This document shows positions 52,328 through 62,185 of a stretch of 64,000 nt of DNA, one piece after another. Origin of the DNA: Pseudomonas graminis (GTDB lineage: Bacteria > Pseudomonadota > Gammaproteobacteria > Pseudomonadales > Pseudomonadaceae); NCBI RefSeq assembly GCF_004364335.1, contig NZ_SOCR01000003.1, forward strand, positions 124,001 through 188,000, in the 5' to 3' direction. A model generated the notes under the pieces. The model made no database searches. It was given only the letters and a program-made list of their open reading frames with translations, and had not been told where the DNA came from. Each line of letters opens with the position of its first letter. Positions within the stretch are counted from its first letter, which is position 1. A program made the translations under genes and the position numbers.

Positions 52328-55186
52328 TTAGGCGTAGTCTTCGATGGACGGGCAGGCGCAGATCAGATTGCGGTCGCCGAACACGTTGTCGACGCGACCG
52401 ACCGGCGGCCAGTATTTGCCTTCGATCAACGACGCCACCGGGTACACGGCCTGCTCGCGGCTGTACGGATGGCTCCATTCGCCCACCAGTTCAGCGGCGG
52501 TGTGCGGCGCGTTTTTCAGCGGGTTGTCGTCCTTGTCCAGCACGCCGCTTTCGACCGCGCGGATTTCTTCGCGGATCTTGATCATCGCGTCGCAGAAGCG
52601 GTCCAGCTCTTCTTTCGACTCGCTTTCGGTCGGCTCGATCATCAGCGTACCCGCGACCGGGAAGGACATGGTCGGTGCGTGGAAACCGAAGTCGATCAGG
52701 CGTTTGGCGACGTCATCGACGCTAATGCCGCTGGTTTCTTTCAGTGGGCGCAGGTCGAGAATGCATTCGTGGGCGACCAGGCCGTTGCTGCCGGTGTAGA
52801 GCACCGGGTAATGCTCTTCCAGACGGCGGGAAATGTAGTTGGCATTCAGGATTGCCAGTTGCGAGGCGCGCTTGAGGCCTTCGCCACCCATCATGCGGAT
52901 GTACATCCAGGTAATCGGCAAGATACTCGCACTGCCGAACGGCGCCGCGCAGACCGCGCCTTCCTTGCGTTCCATTTTCGCGTGACCCGGCATGAACGCC
53001 GCGAGGTGCGATTTCACGCCGATCGGGCCAACGCCCGGGCCGCCGCCGCCGTGGGGGATGCAAAAGGTCTTGTGCAGATTGAGATGGGACACGTCGCCGC
53101 CAAACTTGCCCGGTGCGCAGAGACCGACCATGGCGTTCATGTTGGCGCCGTCGATGTACACCTGACCGCCATTGTCATGAACGATGCCGCAGATTTCGCG
53201 GATGCCTTCTTCGAACACGCCGTGGGTCGACGGGTAGGTGATCATCAGTGCGGCGAGGTGTTCGCGATGCTCGATAGCCTTGGCGCGCAGGTCTTCGATG
53301 TCGACGTTGCCGCGTGCATCGCAAGCGGTCACGACCACTCGCATCCCGGCCATGTTGGCAGTGGCGGGGTTGGTGCCGTGGGCCGAGGACGGAATCAGGC
53401 AGATGTCGCGACGCTCATCGCCACGGCTCTGGTGGTAAGCGCGGATCGCCAGCAGACCCGCGTACTCACCCTGGGAGCCCGCGTTCGGCTGCAGGGAGAT
53501 CGCGTCATAGCCGGTGGCGGCGCAGAGCATCGCTTCCAGTTCATCGGTCAGTTGCTGATAACCGGCACTTTGCTGGGCAGGGGCGAACGGGTGCAGGTTG
53601 CCAAATTCGGCCCAAGTCACCGGAATCATTTCGCTGGCGGCGTTGAGTTTCATGGTGCAAGAGCCCAGCGGGATCATCGTGCGGTCCAGCGCCAGGTCCT
53701 TGTCCGCGAGGCGACGCAGGTAGCGCATCAGCTCGGTTTCGGAGTGGTACCGGTTGAACACCGGGTGGCTGAGGATCGCCGACTGGCGCTTCAGCTCGGC
53801 AGGCAGGCGCGCTTCGACGCTGTCTGCCAGCGCGGCGAAGTCAGGCAGGGCCTGGCCTTCTGTCGCGAAGAGGGACCACAACACTTCGACGTCAGCTTGC
53901 TTCGTGGTTTCGTCGAGCGAAACGCCCAGGCGCTCGGCGTCTACTTCACGCAAGTTGATTTCGTGTGCGCGGGCCTTGGCGTGCAGGTCGGCCGTTTTGG
54001 CGCCGGTGTTCAGGGTGATGCTGTCGAAGAAGAACGACTGCTCGGCCTTCTGACCCAGCTGGCTCAGGCCCTCGGCGAAAATCGCGGTCAGGTGATGCAC
54101 GCGGTTGGCGATGCGGGTCAGGCCGCGGGGGCCGTGATACACGGCGTACATGCTGGCGATGTTGGCGAGCAGAACCTGCGCGGTGCAGATGTTGCTGGTG
54201 GCCTTCTCACGACGAATGTGTTGCTCGCGGGTTTGCATGGCCAGACGCAGGGCGGTCTTGCCGAAGCGGTCGATGGACACACCGACCAGTCGGCCGGGCA
54301 TGTCGCGCTTGTAGGCGTCGCGGGTGGAGAAGTAGGCCGCGTGCGGACCACCGAAACCCAGCGGCACGCCGAAGCGCTGCGCACTGCCGATGGCCACGTC
54401 AGCGCCAAATTCGCCGGGTGGCGTCAGCAGGGTCAGGGCCAGCAGGTCGGCTGCCACGGCGACCAGAGCGTTGGCGGCATGGAAGCGCTCGACCAGCTCG
54501 CGGTAGTCGAACACGTCCCCATTGCTGGCAGGGTATTGCAGCAGCGCGCCGAAGAACTCGCTGACGTTGGTCAGTTGAGCTTCGTCTGCGACCACCACTT
54601 CAATGCCCAGCGGCTCGGCGCGGGTTTGCAGCACATCGAGGGTTTGCGGGTGGCAATGGGCGGAGGCGAAGAACCTGTTGCTGCTCTTGTTCTTGCTCAG
54701 ACGTTTGCAGAAGGTCATGGCTTCGGCGGCCGCAGTCGCTTCGTCGAGCAGCGAGGCGTTGGCGATCGGCAGGCCGGTCAGGTCGCTGATCAGGGTCTGG
54801 AAGTTCAGCAGCGATTCCAGACGGCCTTGGGAAATCTCCGGCTGATACGGCGTGTAAGCGGTGTACCACGCCGGGTTTTCCAGCAGGTTGCGCAGGATCG
54901 GCGCCGGCGTGTGGGTGTTGTAGTAGCCCTGGCCGATGTACGTCTTGAATAGCTGATTCTTGCCGGCAATCGCTTTGATATCGGCCAGCGCGTCGGCTTC
55001 GCTTTGCCCGGCGGACAAGCCGAGAACGCTGGTGCCCTTGATGGATTCAGGGATGACGCTGGCGGTCAGCGCGTCGAGGGAGTCATAGCCCAGGGTGGTG
55101 AGCATGGCTTTTTCGTCAGCGGCACGCGGGCCGATGTGGCGGGCGATGAACTCGTTGGCGGTGCTCAATTCAATACGATCAGTCAT
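52328..55186 (-). CDS. gcvP: Glycine dehydrogenase (decarboxylating) GcvP
   Basis: PLP-dependent P-protein that decarboxylates glycine and loads the aminomethyl group onto GcvH. The 952 residues show the two tandem halves. The PLP lysine lies in the conserved [17 protein letters not shown] segment (about residue 705). The SD overlaps the gcvH stop (TGAGGAG), so the two are coupled. Confidence 0.97.
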   Translation of the reverse strand: MTDRIELSTANEFIARHIGPRAADEKAMLTTLGYDSLDALTASVIPESIKGTSVLGLSAGQSEADALADIKAIAGKNQLFKTYIGQGYYNTHTPAPILRNLLENPAWYTAYTPYQPEISQGRLESLLNFQTLISDLTGLPIANASLLDEATAAAEAMTFCKRLSKNKSSNRFFASAHCHPQTLDVLQTRAEPLGIEVVVADEAQLTNVSEFFGALLQYPASNGDVFDYRELVERFHAANALVAVAADLLALTLLTPPGEFGADVAIGSAQRFGVPLGFGGPHAAYFSTRDAYKRDMPGRLVGVSIDRFGKTALRLAMQTREQHIRREKATSNICTAQVLLANIASMYAVYHGPRGLTRIANRVHHLTAIFAEGLSQLGQKAEQSFFFDSITLNTGAKTADLHAKARAHEINLREVDAERLGVSLDETTKQADVEVLWSLFATEGQALPDFAALADSVEARLPAELKRQSAILSHPVFNRYHSETELMRYLRRLADKDLALDRTMIPLGSCTMKLNAASEMIPVTWAEFGNLHPFAPAQQSAGYQQLTDELEAMLCAATGYDAISLQPNAGSQGEYAGLLAIRAYHQSRGDERRDICLIPSSAHGTNPATANMAGMRVVVTACDARGNVDIEDLRAKAIEHREHLAALMITYPSTHGVFEEGIREICGIVHDNGGQVYIDGANMNAMVGLCAPGKFGGDVSHLNLHKTFCIPHGGGGPGVGPIGVKSHLAAFMPGHAKMERKEGAVCAAPFGSASILPITWMYIRMMGGEGLKRASQLAILNANYISRRLEEHYPVLYTGSNGLVAHECILDLRPLKETSGISVDDVAKRLIDFGFHAPTMSFPVAGTLMIEPTESESKEELDRFCDAMIKIREEIRAVESGVLDKDDNPLKNAPHTAAELVGEWSHPYSREQAVYPVASLIEGKYWPPVGRVDNVFGDRNLICACPSIEDYA

Positions 55187-55196
55187 TGCGCGCTCC

Positions 55197-55580
55197 TCAG
55201 GCTTCGGCGTTGGCTTTGATCAGACGATCATAGGCGTCTTGGGTCAGCAGTTGGCCGACAGCATCGGGATTGGAAGGAATAAAGCGAAAGAACCAGCCCT
55301 GGCCGAGCGGGTCTTCGTTGACCAGCTCCGGGTTGGCATCCAGCGCGGGGTTGGTTTCGACGATCTCACCATCGAGAGGCATGTACACGCCGCTGGCGGC
55401 TTTGACCGATTCGACGGTGGCCGCTTCTGCGCCTTTCTCGTAAGACTGCAGCTCCGGCAGTTGCACGAAAACCACGTCTCCCAGTGCGTCCTGCGCAAAG
55501 GCGGTGATGCCCACGGTAACGCTGCCGTCTGTTTCGGCCCGCAGCCACTCGTGGTCTTCGGTAAAACGCAACTCGCTCAT
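55197..55580 (-). CDS. gcvH: Glycine cleavage system lipoyl carrier GcvH
   Basis: Lipoylated H-protein shuttling the aminomethyl intermediate between GcvP, GcvT and the L-protein. The ATG at 55580 gives 127 residues; an upstream in-frame start would extend into the promoter. The lipoyl lysine is in the [15 protein letters not shown] motif. It is the first gene of the operon, about 50 bases behind the sigma-54 promoter. Confidence 0.97.
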   Translation of the reverse strand: MSELRFTEDHEWLRAETDGSVTVGITAFAQDALGDVVFVQLPELQSYEKGAEAATVESVKAASGVYMPLDGEIVETNPALDANPELVNEDPLGQGWFFRFIPSNPDAVGQLLTQDAYDRLIKANAEA

Positions 55581-55638
55581 GAAATCTCCCCAGATGGTGA
55601 ATCGCCCGTTATGCCCGGGCGTGATGGGGAGAGTGCAT

Positions 55639-55654
55639 AGCAAGTTTGCGGCCA
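55639..55654 (-). promoter_or_regulatory. Sigma-54 promoter of gcvHP-sdaA-gcvT
   Basis: TGGCCGCAAACTTGCT (minus strand) has the GG and GC dinucleotides exactly ten bases apart and a full TTGCT. The start of transcription falls about 48 bases upstream of gcvH. The neighbouring gene encodes a sigma-54 activator. Confidence 0.78.
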
Positions 55655-55724
55655 AGGTCGGGAGCGACTCCTAAACGTTGGGCTGCGGAGGTTGGAGGGG
55701 CGAGTGGATTGAACGCTGCTGGAA

Positions 55725-55826
55725 CGAAACCGATACGGAGGTTTCGGGTTCGGGGGGCCTGGGCCCAAGGCTGCGGCACGGGGTAGTTAAGTTATGAGTC
55801 TGGAATGATTTCAATACGGTGTTTCG
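55725..55826. promoter_or_regulatory. Candidate GcsR-binding elements
   Basis: CGAAACC (55725-55731) and GGTTTCG (55740-55746) form an inverted repeat. A related stretch ACGGTGTTTCG occurs at 55816-55826, matching ACGGAGGTTTCG at 55735-55746 with one base missing and one changed. They lie 70-190 bases upstream of the sigma-54 promoter, where enhancer sites are expected. Confidence 0.4.
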
Positions 55827-55857
55827 ATATCGTGCCAGAGTTGCTAGGTGAATGCGA

Positions 55858-55947
55858 TTTGTAGGACCCGGCTTGCTGGCGAATCCGTTGTTGGCGGTCA
55901 AAGTATCCGTGGATGTTAGACCCATTCGCCCGCAAGCCGGCTCCTAC
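55858..55947. repeat. REP doublet (REPIN) upstream of the gcv promoter
   Basis: The arms tttgtaggacccggcttgctgg and cgcaagccggctcctac are a variant of the GCCGGCTTGCTGG class, with mismatches in the left arm (gaccc). Confidence 0.8.
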
Positions 55948-56005
55948 GGCCATCTGCAGGACCGAGCGTAATAGGCAGGCGGCCTCGAGCTCAAAGTTCT
56001 GCCTA

Positions 56006-57514
56006 CTAAGATTTGCCGGGAATACCGTATTTGCGCAGCCGGTGGGCGATTGCGGTGTGGGACGTCTGTAGTCGCGCGGCCAGTTGGCGGGTCGAGGGGT
56101 ACTGGCTGTAGAGCTTTTCCAGCAGCGACCTCTCAAAATCCTCGACCGCACCTTCCAGGCTTTCGACTTCGCCATCACTACCTCTGGCCACCGACGTACC
56201 GGCGATGTCCAAGTCGCCGATGTCGACCAGCGAGCTGTCGCAAATGGCCGCTGCGCGGAAGATCACGTTCTGCAACTGGCGAACGTTCCCGGGCCAGCGA
56301 TTCCCAAGGAGGGCAGGGTAGGTGGTCGGCGCAAGGCGGCAGACCGGTCGCTGAATCTGCGTGCAGGCCTGTTCCATGAAATAGCGCGCCAGCATCAGGA
56401 TGTCCTGCCCGCGTTCACGCAGCGGCGGCACGTCCAGATTGAGCACGTTGAGGCGATAGAACAGGTCTTCGCGAAAGGTACCTTCGGCGACCATTTTCTC
56501 CAGGTCACGGTGGGTGGCGCTCAAGATGCGCACGTTGACCTGCACTTCCTTGTCGCCGCCGACCCGCCGAAAACTGCCGTCATTAAGAAAGCGCAGCAAT
56601 TTGGCCTGCAAATACGGTGACATCTCGCCGATCTCGTCGAGAAACACGGTGCCTTTGTTGGCAAGCTCCATGAGGCCCGGTTTGCCACCCCGCTGCGCAC
56701 CGGTAAAGGCGCCGGGGGCGTAACCGAACAGTTCGCTCTCGGCGAGGTTCTCCGGCAATGCAGCGCAGTTCAGTGCGAGAAAAGGCGCCCCGTTGCGCGC
56801 GCTCACCGCATGACAGGCGCGCGCCACCAGTTCCTTGCCCGTACCGGTTTCGCCCTGAATCAGCAGCGGCGCATCCAGTGCCGCGACCCGCTGTGCACGG
56901 GCTTTAAGTGTGCGAATCGGCGCGGAATCGCCGAGCAGCGCATCGAAACCTTCGGCATGATCGTGGTGCAGTGCCGACAGGCGTTCGCCGATTCGACTCG
57001 GTTGATAAAGGGTCAGCAAGGCGCCCGCGTCGGTGATTGGTGTCGCGTCCAGCAGCAGGGCTTCGCCGTTGAGCGTGACTTCCCGTAGCGGCAAACGGAA
57101 GCCGTTTTCCAGCAGCGCCATTTGCAGGCCCGTATCGGAAAACAGCTCGCCAATCGACTCCCCAGTCGGTTCTCGGCCATACAACGCAACCAGCGCCGGG
57201 TTTGCCAGCAGAACGTGGCCGGCGCTGTCGAGCGCAAGCACCGGGTCAGTCATCGCTGCCAGCAGGGCGTCGAGTTGCAGGTGACGGCGCTGGCCGGGAA
57301 GGATGTCGACCACCGTGATCGCTTCCACGCCGCGCACGCGAAACAGCCGGTCCTTGAGTTCTTCAAGCACATCATGGCTCAGCGTCGGCGCGTCGATATA
57401 GACGTTGGGCGGCACCATTTCCACCGCATCGAGGTTCAGATTGCGCCCGCCAAGAATGGCCAGCACTTCCTGGGTGATGCCGACGCGGTCAATGAACGTG
57501 ACGTGAATGCGCAT
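56006..57514 (-). CDS. gcsR: TyrR-like sigma-54 activator GcsR of the glycine cleavage operon
   Basis: Enhancer-binding regulator (502 residues from the ATG at 57514). It has an ACT-like N-terminus (1-75, MRIHVTFIDRVGITQEVL), a PAS domain (about 80-185), an AAA+ domain and a C-terminal Fis-type HTH (STRQLAARLQTSHTAIAHRLRK). Walker A is GETGTGKE at 221-228. The GAFTGA loop (268-273) is intact, so it should contact sigma-54. In P. aeruginosa GcsR activates the glycine cleavage genes in response to glycine. No good ribosome site precedes the start. Confidence 0.93.
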   Translation of the reverse strand: MRIHVTFIDRVGITQEVLAILGGRNLNLDAVEMVPPNVYIDAPTLSHDVLEELKDRLFRVRGVEAITVVDILPGQRRHLQLDALLAAMTDPVLALDSAGHVLLANPALVALYGREPTGESIGELFSDTGLQMALLENGFRLPLREVTLNGEALLLDATPITDAGALLTLYQPSRIGERLSALHHDHAEGFDALLGDSAPIRTLKARAQRVAALDAPLLIQGETGTGKELVARACHAVSARNGAPFLALNCAALPENLAESELFGYAPGAFTGAQRGGKPGLMELANKGTVFLDEIGEMSPYLQAKLLRFLNDGSFRRVGGDKEVQVNVRILSATHRDLEKMVAEGTFREDLFYRLNVLNLDVPPLRERGQDILMLARYFMEQACTQIQRPVCRLAPTTYPALLGNRWPGNVRQLQNVIFRAAAICDSSLVDIGDLDIAGTSVARGSDGEVESLEGAVEDFERSLLEKLYSQYPSTRQLAARLQTSHTAIAHRLRKYGIPGKS

Positions 57515-57598
57515 GAGGAAGGAAAGGGTTCGCGGGAGTAGGGGGGCGATTATGCCAGTAATCGCATTGCCCATCCCGAGACCTTGAAGGGGCGCTGG

Positions 57599-57949
57599 TT
57601 ATTCCAGATGCTCCGGCTTGACCGGATCACCGGACTTCATGTCGAGCTTGTGACGGATGTCTTCGAACATTCGGTCGTACTCACCGTGCATCGCATGCAG
57701 GTCGGTGGTTCTCGGCAGGCCATGCTTCTCCAGTCTGCGCGACGCCTCGCTGGCGAAGTTGTAGGCCTTGTCCTTCGGCAGCTCAAAGGTCTCGTTAACC
57801 GCCTGGCCATTGACGTCGCCTTCCAGGGTGAACTGCATGCCCTGACCCGAATCGGTCTGGCTGACCTCGTAGCGGATATGAAGGTCGCAGCCGACGTCGT
57901 GTGATTGCAGAGCGGGGTGGACGATGTGCAGATGACCTGGCTCGAACAT
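57599..57949 (-). CDS. DUF5064 family protein
   Basis: Small soluble protein (116 residues) of a family found mainly in pseudomonads and of unknown function. It starts MFEPGHLHIVHPALQSHD, has a central beta segment (FTLEGDVNGQAVNETFELPKD) and ends in a charged helix. It lies upstream of gcsR on the same strand, but an 84-base gap gives no proof of an operon. Confidence 0.7.
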   Translation of the reverse strand: MFEPGHLHIVHPALQSHDVGCDLHIRYEVSQTDSGQGMQFTLEGDVNGQAVNETFELPKDKAYNFASEASRRLEKHGLPRTTDLHAMHGEYDRMFEDIRHKLDMKSGDPVKPEHLE

Positions 57950-58037
57950 GGCAATGGCTCCGGGGAAAGGTGATGGACCTAAGAGGACAGACCGCCGGGA
58001 GCCGCCTCGGGTTCAGGTTCTTACGCCGCGCGCTGTT

Positions 58038-58132
58038 TGTAGGACCGGCTTTAGCCGGGAAAGCGTCAGGCGTCACACCTCAGAATAGAGCGTGTTCAAA
58101 CCGGCCTCTTCCCGGCTAAAGCCGGTCCTACA
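58038..58132. repeat. REP doublet of a fourth class
   Basis: The arms tgtaggaccggctttagccg and its complement (ending 58132) are exact. This GGCTTTAGCC class does not occur elsewhere in the window. It reaches within three bases of the ybaN-like stop. Confidence 0.9.
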
Positions 58133-58134
58133 CC

Positions 58135-58539
58135 TCACTTTTCCGGCTGAAGCCGCGAAGGCTCAGGCCGTGACCAGATCCACAGATTGACCAGCACCAT
58201 GCCGGCCACCGCGAAGTAGATCCACCAATTGTGTTTCAGCACCACCAGCATCATGACCGCGCAGATCAACATCGTGACAGTGGCGCTGATCTTGGCCTTG
58301 CGCGCAATCATCTTGCCGTTTCGCCAGTTGCTCAGCATCGGGCCGAACACCCGATGATGCTCGAGCCACGCGCTCAGGCGCGGTGAGCTTCGCGTTGCTG
58401 CCCATGCCGCCAGCAGAATGAATTCGGTGGTGGGCAGGCCGGGAATGAAGATCGCGATGATGCCGATGGTCAGGCTCGCATAGGCGAGAATGCCAAACAG
58501 GATGCGGGACAGTTTGCTGCCGGGTGGTGTACTGGTCAT
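58135..58539 (-). CDS. YbaN/DUF454 family membrane protein
   Basis: Inner-membrane protein (134 residues) with three or four spans. The family core is IGIIAIFIPGLPTTEFILLAAWAATRSSPRLSAWLEHHRVFGPML. Function is unknown. It lies just downstream of the haem oxygenase gene, separated by two hairpins, so co-transcription with the haem operon is possible. DUF454 genes are often found near haem or iron genes. Confidence 0.88.
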   Translation of the reverse strand: MTSTPPGSKLSRILFGILAYASLTIGIIAIFIPGLPTTEFILLAAWAATRSSPRLSAWLEHHRVFGPMLSNWRNGKMIARKAKISATVTMLICAVMMLVVLKHNWWIYFAVAGMVLVNLWIWSRPEPSRLQPEK

Positions 58540-58567
58540 GGTCTCGGTAATGCAGAGTGAGCAGGTG

Positions 58568-58631
58568 TTGCGGGATTTTCACGTCCCGCAAAGGCGCCCA
58601 GCTTATCAGTGCCGGGCATAAAAGGCCCGGC
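58568..58631 (-). other. Two hairpins between haem oxygenase and ybaN-like genes
   Basis: GCCGGGC/GCCCGGC (58611-58631) and TTGCGGGA/TCCCGCAA (58568-58591) are both perfect stems. No T-run follows either, so they may protect or process the mRNA rather than end it. Confidence 0.5.
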
Positions 58632-58632
58632 G

Positions 58633-59232
58633 TCAGGCGGGTTCCGCTTCAGACGCTGAAGCGTAGGCGTGTTGCAGCAGCACGTTGAAACGCTCGAAGG
58701 CCGCCACTGCACCGAGGTCTATCTCGCGCTCCTGCTCGGCGTTGAACGGCAGATCGTCGATGATCCGGATAAAGCGTTTCCAGCCTTCGGCTCGTCCACC
58801 TGACGGTTCACCCAGATGACGGGCGCCATAGGTGTCGCTGAGGCTCAAGGTCTCGGCGCGTTTGATCAAAAACGCTGCGCCCAGCTTCGAACCTTCCGAT
58901 ACGAATAGCCAGCCCAGCGCCTGCGCAAGGCAGGGCGCTTCGACGGCGCCGGCGACCGGGCCAGGGATCACAGACTGAAGATCAAGCAGATCGGCCTTGG
59001 CCTGTTCGGCGCGACAGCGATCAGGCAGGTCGGCAATCAACGCGATCAACTGCGGGTGCATGTACAGCGTTTTCAGCTCGGCCTGGAACAGGTATTGGGC
59101 GCGGAGGAATCGGGTGTAGCTGGCCAGCGTTTCGAACGGCGCATTGGCCTTCACCGCCTTGTCCAGTTGTTCATGGGCGGCATGGGTGATCTGGTTCAGT
59201 CGTTGCGAGCGACGGATTGCGTTATCGGTCAT
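58633..59232 (-). CDS. hemO: Biliverdin-producing haem oxygenase (PigA/HemO type)
   Basis: Opens imported haem to release iron. The 199-residue protein has the proximal-ligand helix THAAHEQLDKAV (His20 is the likely ligand) and the distal glycine-rich helix FVSEGSKLGAAFLIKRA. The ribosome site is AAGGA. It follows the TonB receptor by 86 bases in a Fur-controlled operon, so haem uptake and breakdown are linked. Regiospecificity (alpha versus beta/delta) cannot be read from sequence. Confidence 0.9.
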   Translation of the reverse strand: MTDNAIRRSQRLNQITHAAHEQLDKAVKANAPFETLASYTRFLRAQYLFQAELKTLYMHPQLIALIADLPDRCRAEQAKADLLDLQSVIPGPVAGAVEAPCLAQALGWLFVSEGSKLGAAFLIKRAETLSLSDTYGARHLGEPSGGRAEGWKRFIRIIDDLPFNAEQEREIDLGAVAAFERFNVLLQHAYASASEAEPA

Positions 59233-59318
59233 GGGTCTTCCTTGGAAATGGGGCGCTTGTTAACAAGACGAACGAATGTCGCAGACGCGCAACCAAAAGC
59301 GCCTGCGACGGGATCAGG

Positions 59319-61676
59319 TCAGATGTTCCACATCACGTTGACGGCAAAATTGCGGCCTGGCTGGGTCAGACGGTCGAGGTTGGCGGGAGCGGTGGCGCCT
59401 GCTTCGCCGACATTGTCGTAGCCACGCACGTCGTCCCACAGCCAGTACTTTTTGTCCGCCAGGTTGTACAGGCCGCCGCTGACCGTGACGTCGTCGGTGA
59501 CTTTGTAATAACCCGTGAGGTCAACGAGACCGAAGCCCGGGGTCTTGAACCGGGTGGCGCCGTCGGGGGCGTAGTAGTTACTGCTGTCGACCCGCGTCTT
59601 GCGCTTCACCAGCGTCCAGTTCAGCAAACCGCCGTAGTTGTTCTGGTCATAACCCAGCCCGAACACGCCGGTCAGCGGGTTGATGCTGTTGATGGGCTGG
59701 CCGGTGTCGTTGTTGCGGCCGTACAGATAGGCCAGCGAGCCTCGGGTGTAGAGGCCTTCGGGTGCGCCGAAGCTGTCCAGGTTCAGCCGCCCCTTGAGTT
59801 CGACGCCCTTCATGGTGGCGTGCTTGATGTTGTTGGACTGGAAGGTCGTGGTGGTGGACTTCGCCGGAATCACCGCGTCTTCATTAATGAAGTCGCGGTA
59901 CGTGTTGTAGAACAGCGCGAGATCAAACGTGCCCTCGTCGAAGTGACCGCGCAGCCCGGTTTCATAGCTTTTACTGGTCTCCGGTTTCAGGTCTGGATTG
60001 GGCTCGACGACGTAATTGCCGCGGGTGTTTTCGAAGCGGCCATACAACGCCTTGGCGCTCGGCGTGCGGAAACCCTCTGCGTACTGGCCGTACCAGGTAT
60101 AGGCGTCGTTGAACGCATACGTCAGTCCCAGCTTGGGTAAGAGGCGATGCCATTTTTTCGTGCTGTCGTCGAACTCGCTCTTGCTTCTCAGATTGACGCT
60201 TTTGAGGAATGAATCTGTGGCGTCCGGGTCGAGTGCGGTGTAGTCATAGCGGGCGCCGGGCATCAAGGTCCAGTCGCCCCATTTGATCTGATCCTGAGCG
60301 AACAGCCCGTAGGTGGTGATCGTCGGGTTCGGGAAGTCATTGGTGGGGGCCACGATGTCGTTCGCGCTGGCACTCACTGCCCCGAGGGTGCGGCAGGTTC
60401 CGACGACCGACGCACAGGTGGCTGTTCCTGTCCGAAGCCCTGTCACCTTCTGTTGTTTGAGGGTCGTGCCGTACGTCAACAGGTGCTGTGTGCCGCCGAT
60501 GTCGAACGCTTTATCCAGCTGTGCGTCGAGGATCCATTGGCGTTCCTTGTAGTGGGTGTCGCGGGTGCGCCAGACATCTCGCAAAACCGCCCCGCTTCTG
60601 GGGTTAGAGGGCAGATACCTTTCAAAGGTATTTTGATCAGTCTTGGCAATCTGGTAGTTCAAGCTCCACTTGGCGTTGTCAGCCAACACGCTGTCCAGCG
60701 CAAAGCTGTTTTCCAGGCCAAACCGCTCTCGGGTGATAACGTCGTTCCCTTGACGTGAACCGTAGTAGCCGAAGCCAACACCGGCATTGAAAGGCCCACC
60801 CACCACACTCTTCTGATTCGTATGGGTGTCGTCCTTGTACTTCTCGTAGGTGAACGCCAGACGATCATTGTCACCGTAGTTCCAGCCCAGCTTGGCCAGC
60901 ACATTGGTGGCGCGGGCGTCTTCCGGGTTGGCTGCCGTGCGGGACAGGCCGGTCCCGCTATGCTCGCCGTAGGACTCGGTCTCGTGGCCGTTGCGCTGAC
61001 TGACGTGCAGCAAACCGTCCAAATCCCCCGCGCGGCCGGCGACTGTGGACGAATTCAGCCAGCTGTTGTCCGCCGAGCTATAACCGGTTTTCAGGCGGGC
61101 GCCGACGTCTTTGCCCGGCTTGATGATGTCCTCGGGGTCGAGGGTGTAATAACTCACCGCGCCGCCGATGGCGCTGCTTCCGTACAACGCCGAAGCAGGG
61201 CCGCGCAGGATCTCGACGTGCTTGATGATCTCCGGATCCACGTAATTGCGATGGGTTTTGGCGAAAGGGCCCTGAAAGAAATTGTCCGGCACTTCGACGC
61301 CATCCACCTGCGTCAGGATCCGGTCGCCATCGATGCCACGAATGTTGTAGCCGCTGGTGCCCGCACGCTGGCCGGCCCCGCCCACGGAAACACCGGGCTC
61401 GTCGCGTACCAGGTCACGGATGTTGTTGACGTTGCGCCGATCCAGCGCCGCGCGGTCCTGCACGGTCACCGTACCGGGGACCGAATCCACCGACTGCGCC
61501 TGACGCGTGGCACTGACCGTGATCTGCTGCAGTTCCAGCGCGGTACTTTGTTCGGCAGCGGCAGCGGCGGGGCTGTGCAGCGCTGCGGCGAAGATGGCGA
61601 TCGTCAGCAGCGAGAGCCCGAAGGGGTGAGTGGTCGTGGGCGAGGCGGGTGGTGCGGGGTTGAAGCTGGACAGCAT
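59319..61676 (-). CDS. TonB-dependent haem/haemoglobin receptor without signalling domain
   Basis: Outer-membrane receptor (785 residues) importing haem or haem proteins. After a signal peptide (to about AAAAA-EQST, residue 41) the TonB box region LQQITVSATR and plug domain (SVDSVPGTVTVQDRAALDRR, RGIDGDRILTQVDGVEVPDNF) follow at once. The barrel closes with GRNFAVNVMWNI. There is no STN signalling domain of about 80 residues before the plug, as cell-surface-signalling receptors such as FecA have. The nearest named systems are HxuA and PhuR; the exact ligand is uncertain. Confidence 0.88.
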   Translation of the reverse strand: MLSSFNPAPPASPTTTHPFGLSLLTIAIFAAALHSPAAAAAEQSTALELQQITVSATRQAQSVDSVPGTVTVQDRAALDRRNVNNIRDLVRDEPGVSVGGAGQRAGTSGYNIRGIDGDRILTQVDGVEVPDNFFQGPFAKTHRNYVDPEIIKHVEILRGPASALYGSSAIGGAVSYYTLDPEDIIKPGKDVGARLKTGYSSADNSWLNSSTVAGRAGDLDGLLHVSQRNGHETESYGEHSGTGLSRTAANPEDARATNVLAKLGWNYGDNDRLAFTYEKYKDDTHTNQKSVVGGPFNAGVGFGYYGSRQGNDVITRERFGLENSFALDSVLADNAKWSLNYQIAKTDQNTFERYLPSNPRSGAVLRDVWRTRDTHYKERQWILDAQLDKAFDIGGTQHLLTYGTTLKQQKVTGLRTGTATCASVVGTCRTLGAVSASANDIVAPTNDFPNPTITTYGLFAQDQIKWGDWTLMPGARYDYTALDPDATDSFLKSVNLRSKSEFDDSTKKWHRLLPKLGLTYAFNDAYTWYGQYAEGFRTPSAKALYGRFENTRGNYVVEPNPDLKPETSKSYETGLRGHFDEGTFDLALFYNTYRDFINEDAVIPAKSTTTTFQSNNIKHATMKGVELKGRLNLDSFGAPEGLYTRGSLAYLYGRNNDTGQPINSINPLTGVFGLGYDQNNYGGLLNWTLVKRKTRVDSSNYYAPDGATRFKTPGFGLVDLTGYYKVTDDVTVSGGLYNLADKKYWLWDDVRGYDNVGEAGATAPANLDRLTQPGRNFAVNVMWNI

Positions 61677-61859
61677 GGATAGCGCTCCCTGTCGTGCGGG
61701 TCGTCATAGTTGTTGCGAGATGATTCAAATAGGAATCAGTTGCATTGGCTATGACTAGACGTACGGGACGCAGCTATCGCGTAAAAATAATTTCGGTCAG
61801 TTCCACATCATCCGGTTTGCCGCGATGGCGCCCCGGTTTCGCCAGCACATTGTCCGGCG

Positions 61860-62105
61860 CTAGGTTTTTTTCTGCGCAGCCAGCACCGCAGCTGCATCGA
61901 ATAGCGCTTGCGAGTGCCACACGGCTTCGGCGCTGGCGAAGGCTTCGCGGTGGGAAGGATCGGCCTCGAGCCACTCAAGAAAACGCGCATGGGTTGCCGC
62001 ATCGGCGATCTCCAGTTCGATCAGCCAGGTCAGGGCCTGGTCCATCGTCTCGGCAGCGCGCGGCGCATCGGCTTGAGCGCGGCGGGGGGATTGGGCGTCC
62101 GTCAA
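61860..62105 (-). CDS. Minimal FecR-like anti-sigma/activator (DUF4880 domain only)
   Basis: 81-residue protein consisting of the cytoplasmic domain that starts FecR-type regulators: AETMDQALTWLIELEIADAATHARFLEWLEADPSHREAFASAEAVWHSQALF. Usual FecR proteins have about 320 residues, with a membrane span and a periplasmic domain; both are absent. In the 183 bases before the receptor gene I find no FecR remnants in any frame. It lies between the sigma gene and the receptor, the position of fecR. In E. coli a FecR N-terminal fragment of similar size activates FecI without signal. Confidence 0.85.
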   Translation of the reverse strand: MTDAQSPRRAQADAPRAAETMDQALTWLIELEIADAATHARFLEWLEADPSHREAFASAEAVWHSQALFDAAAVLAAQKKT

Positions 62106-62185
62106 GCAGCGTCCTCAGGTCCACGGTTTGGGCGGCAGTGTAACGTCACTCTGAAGCACCAGTTGACGATTCTTACGGATGGAGC

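Larger units (their letters stand above)
55581..56005 (-). promoter_or_regulatory. Control region of the gcv operon
   Basis: This 425-base gap between gcsR and gcvH holds the sigma-54 promoter (55639-55654), two repeated GTTTCG-containing elements (55725-55746 and 55816-55826) and a REP doublet (55858-55947). No gene is present. Confidence 0.7.

Noticed and set aside
52295-54952. Long open frame opposite gcvP
   Set aside because: Same reason: low-complexity V/A/G/Q/R-rich translation with no motif, fully inside gcvP.
55821-55837. TGGCAC on the minus strand upstream of gcvH as a sigma-54 promoter
   Set aside because: The -12 GC is missing at the required spacing; the site at 55639-55654 fits better.
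61677-61859. Possible frameshifted remainder of a full fecR
   Set aside because: Only 183 bases are available, and no frame shows FecR middle- or C-terminal motifs. A simple frameshift is excluded; deletion or a naturally short gene remains.
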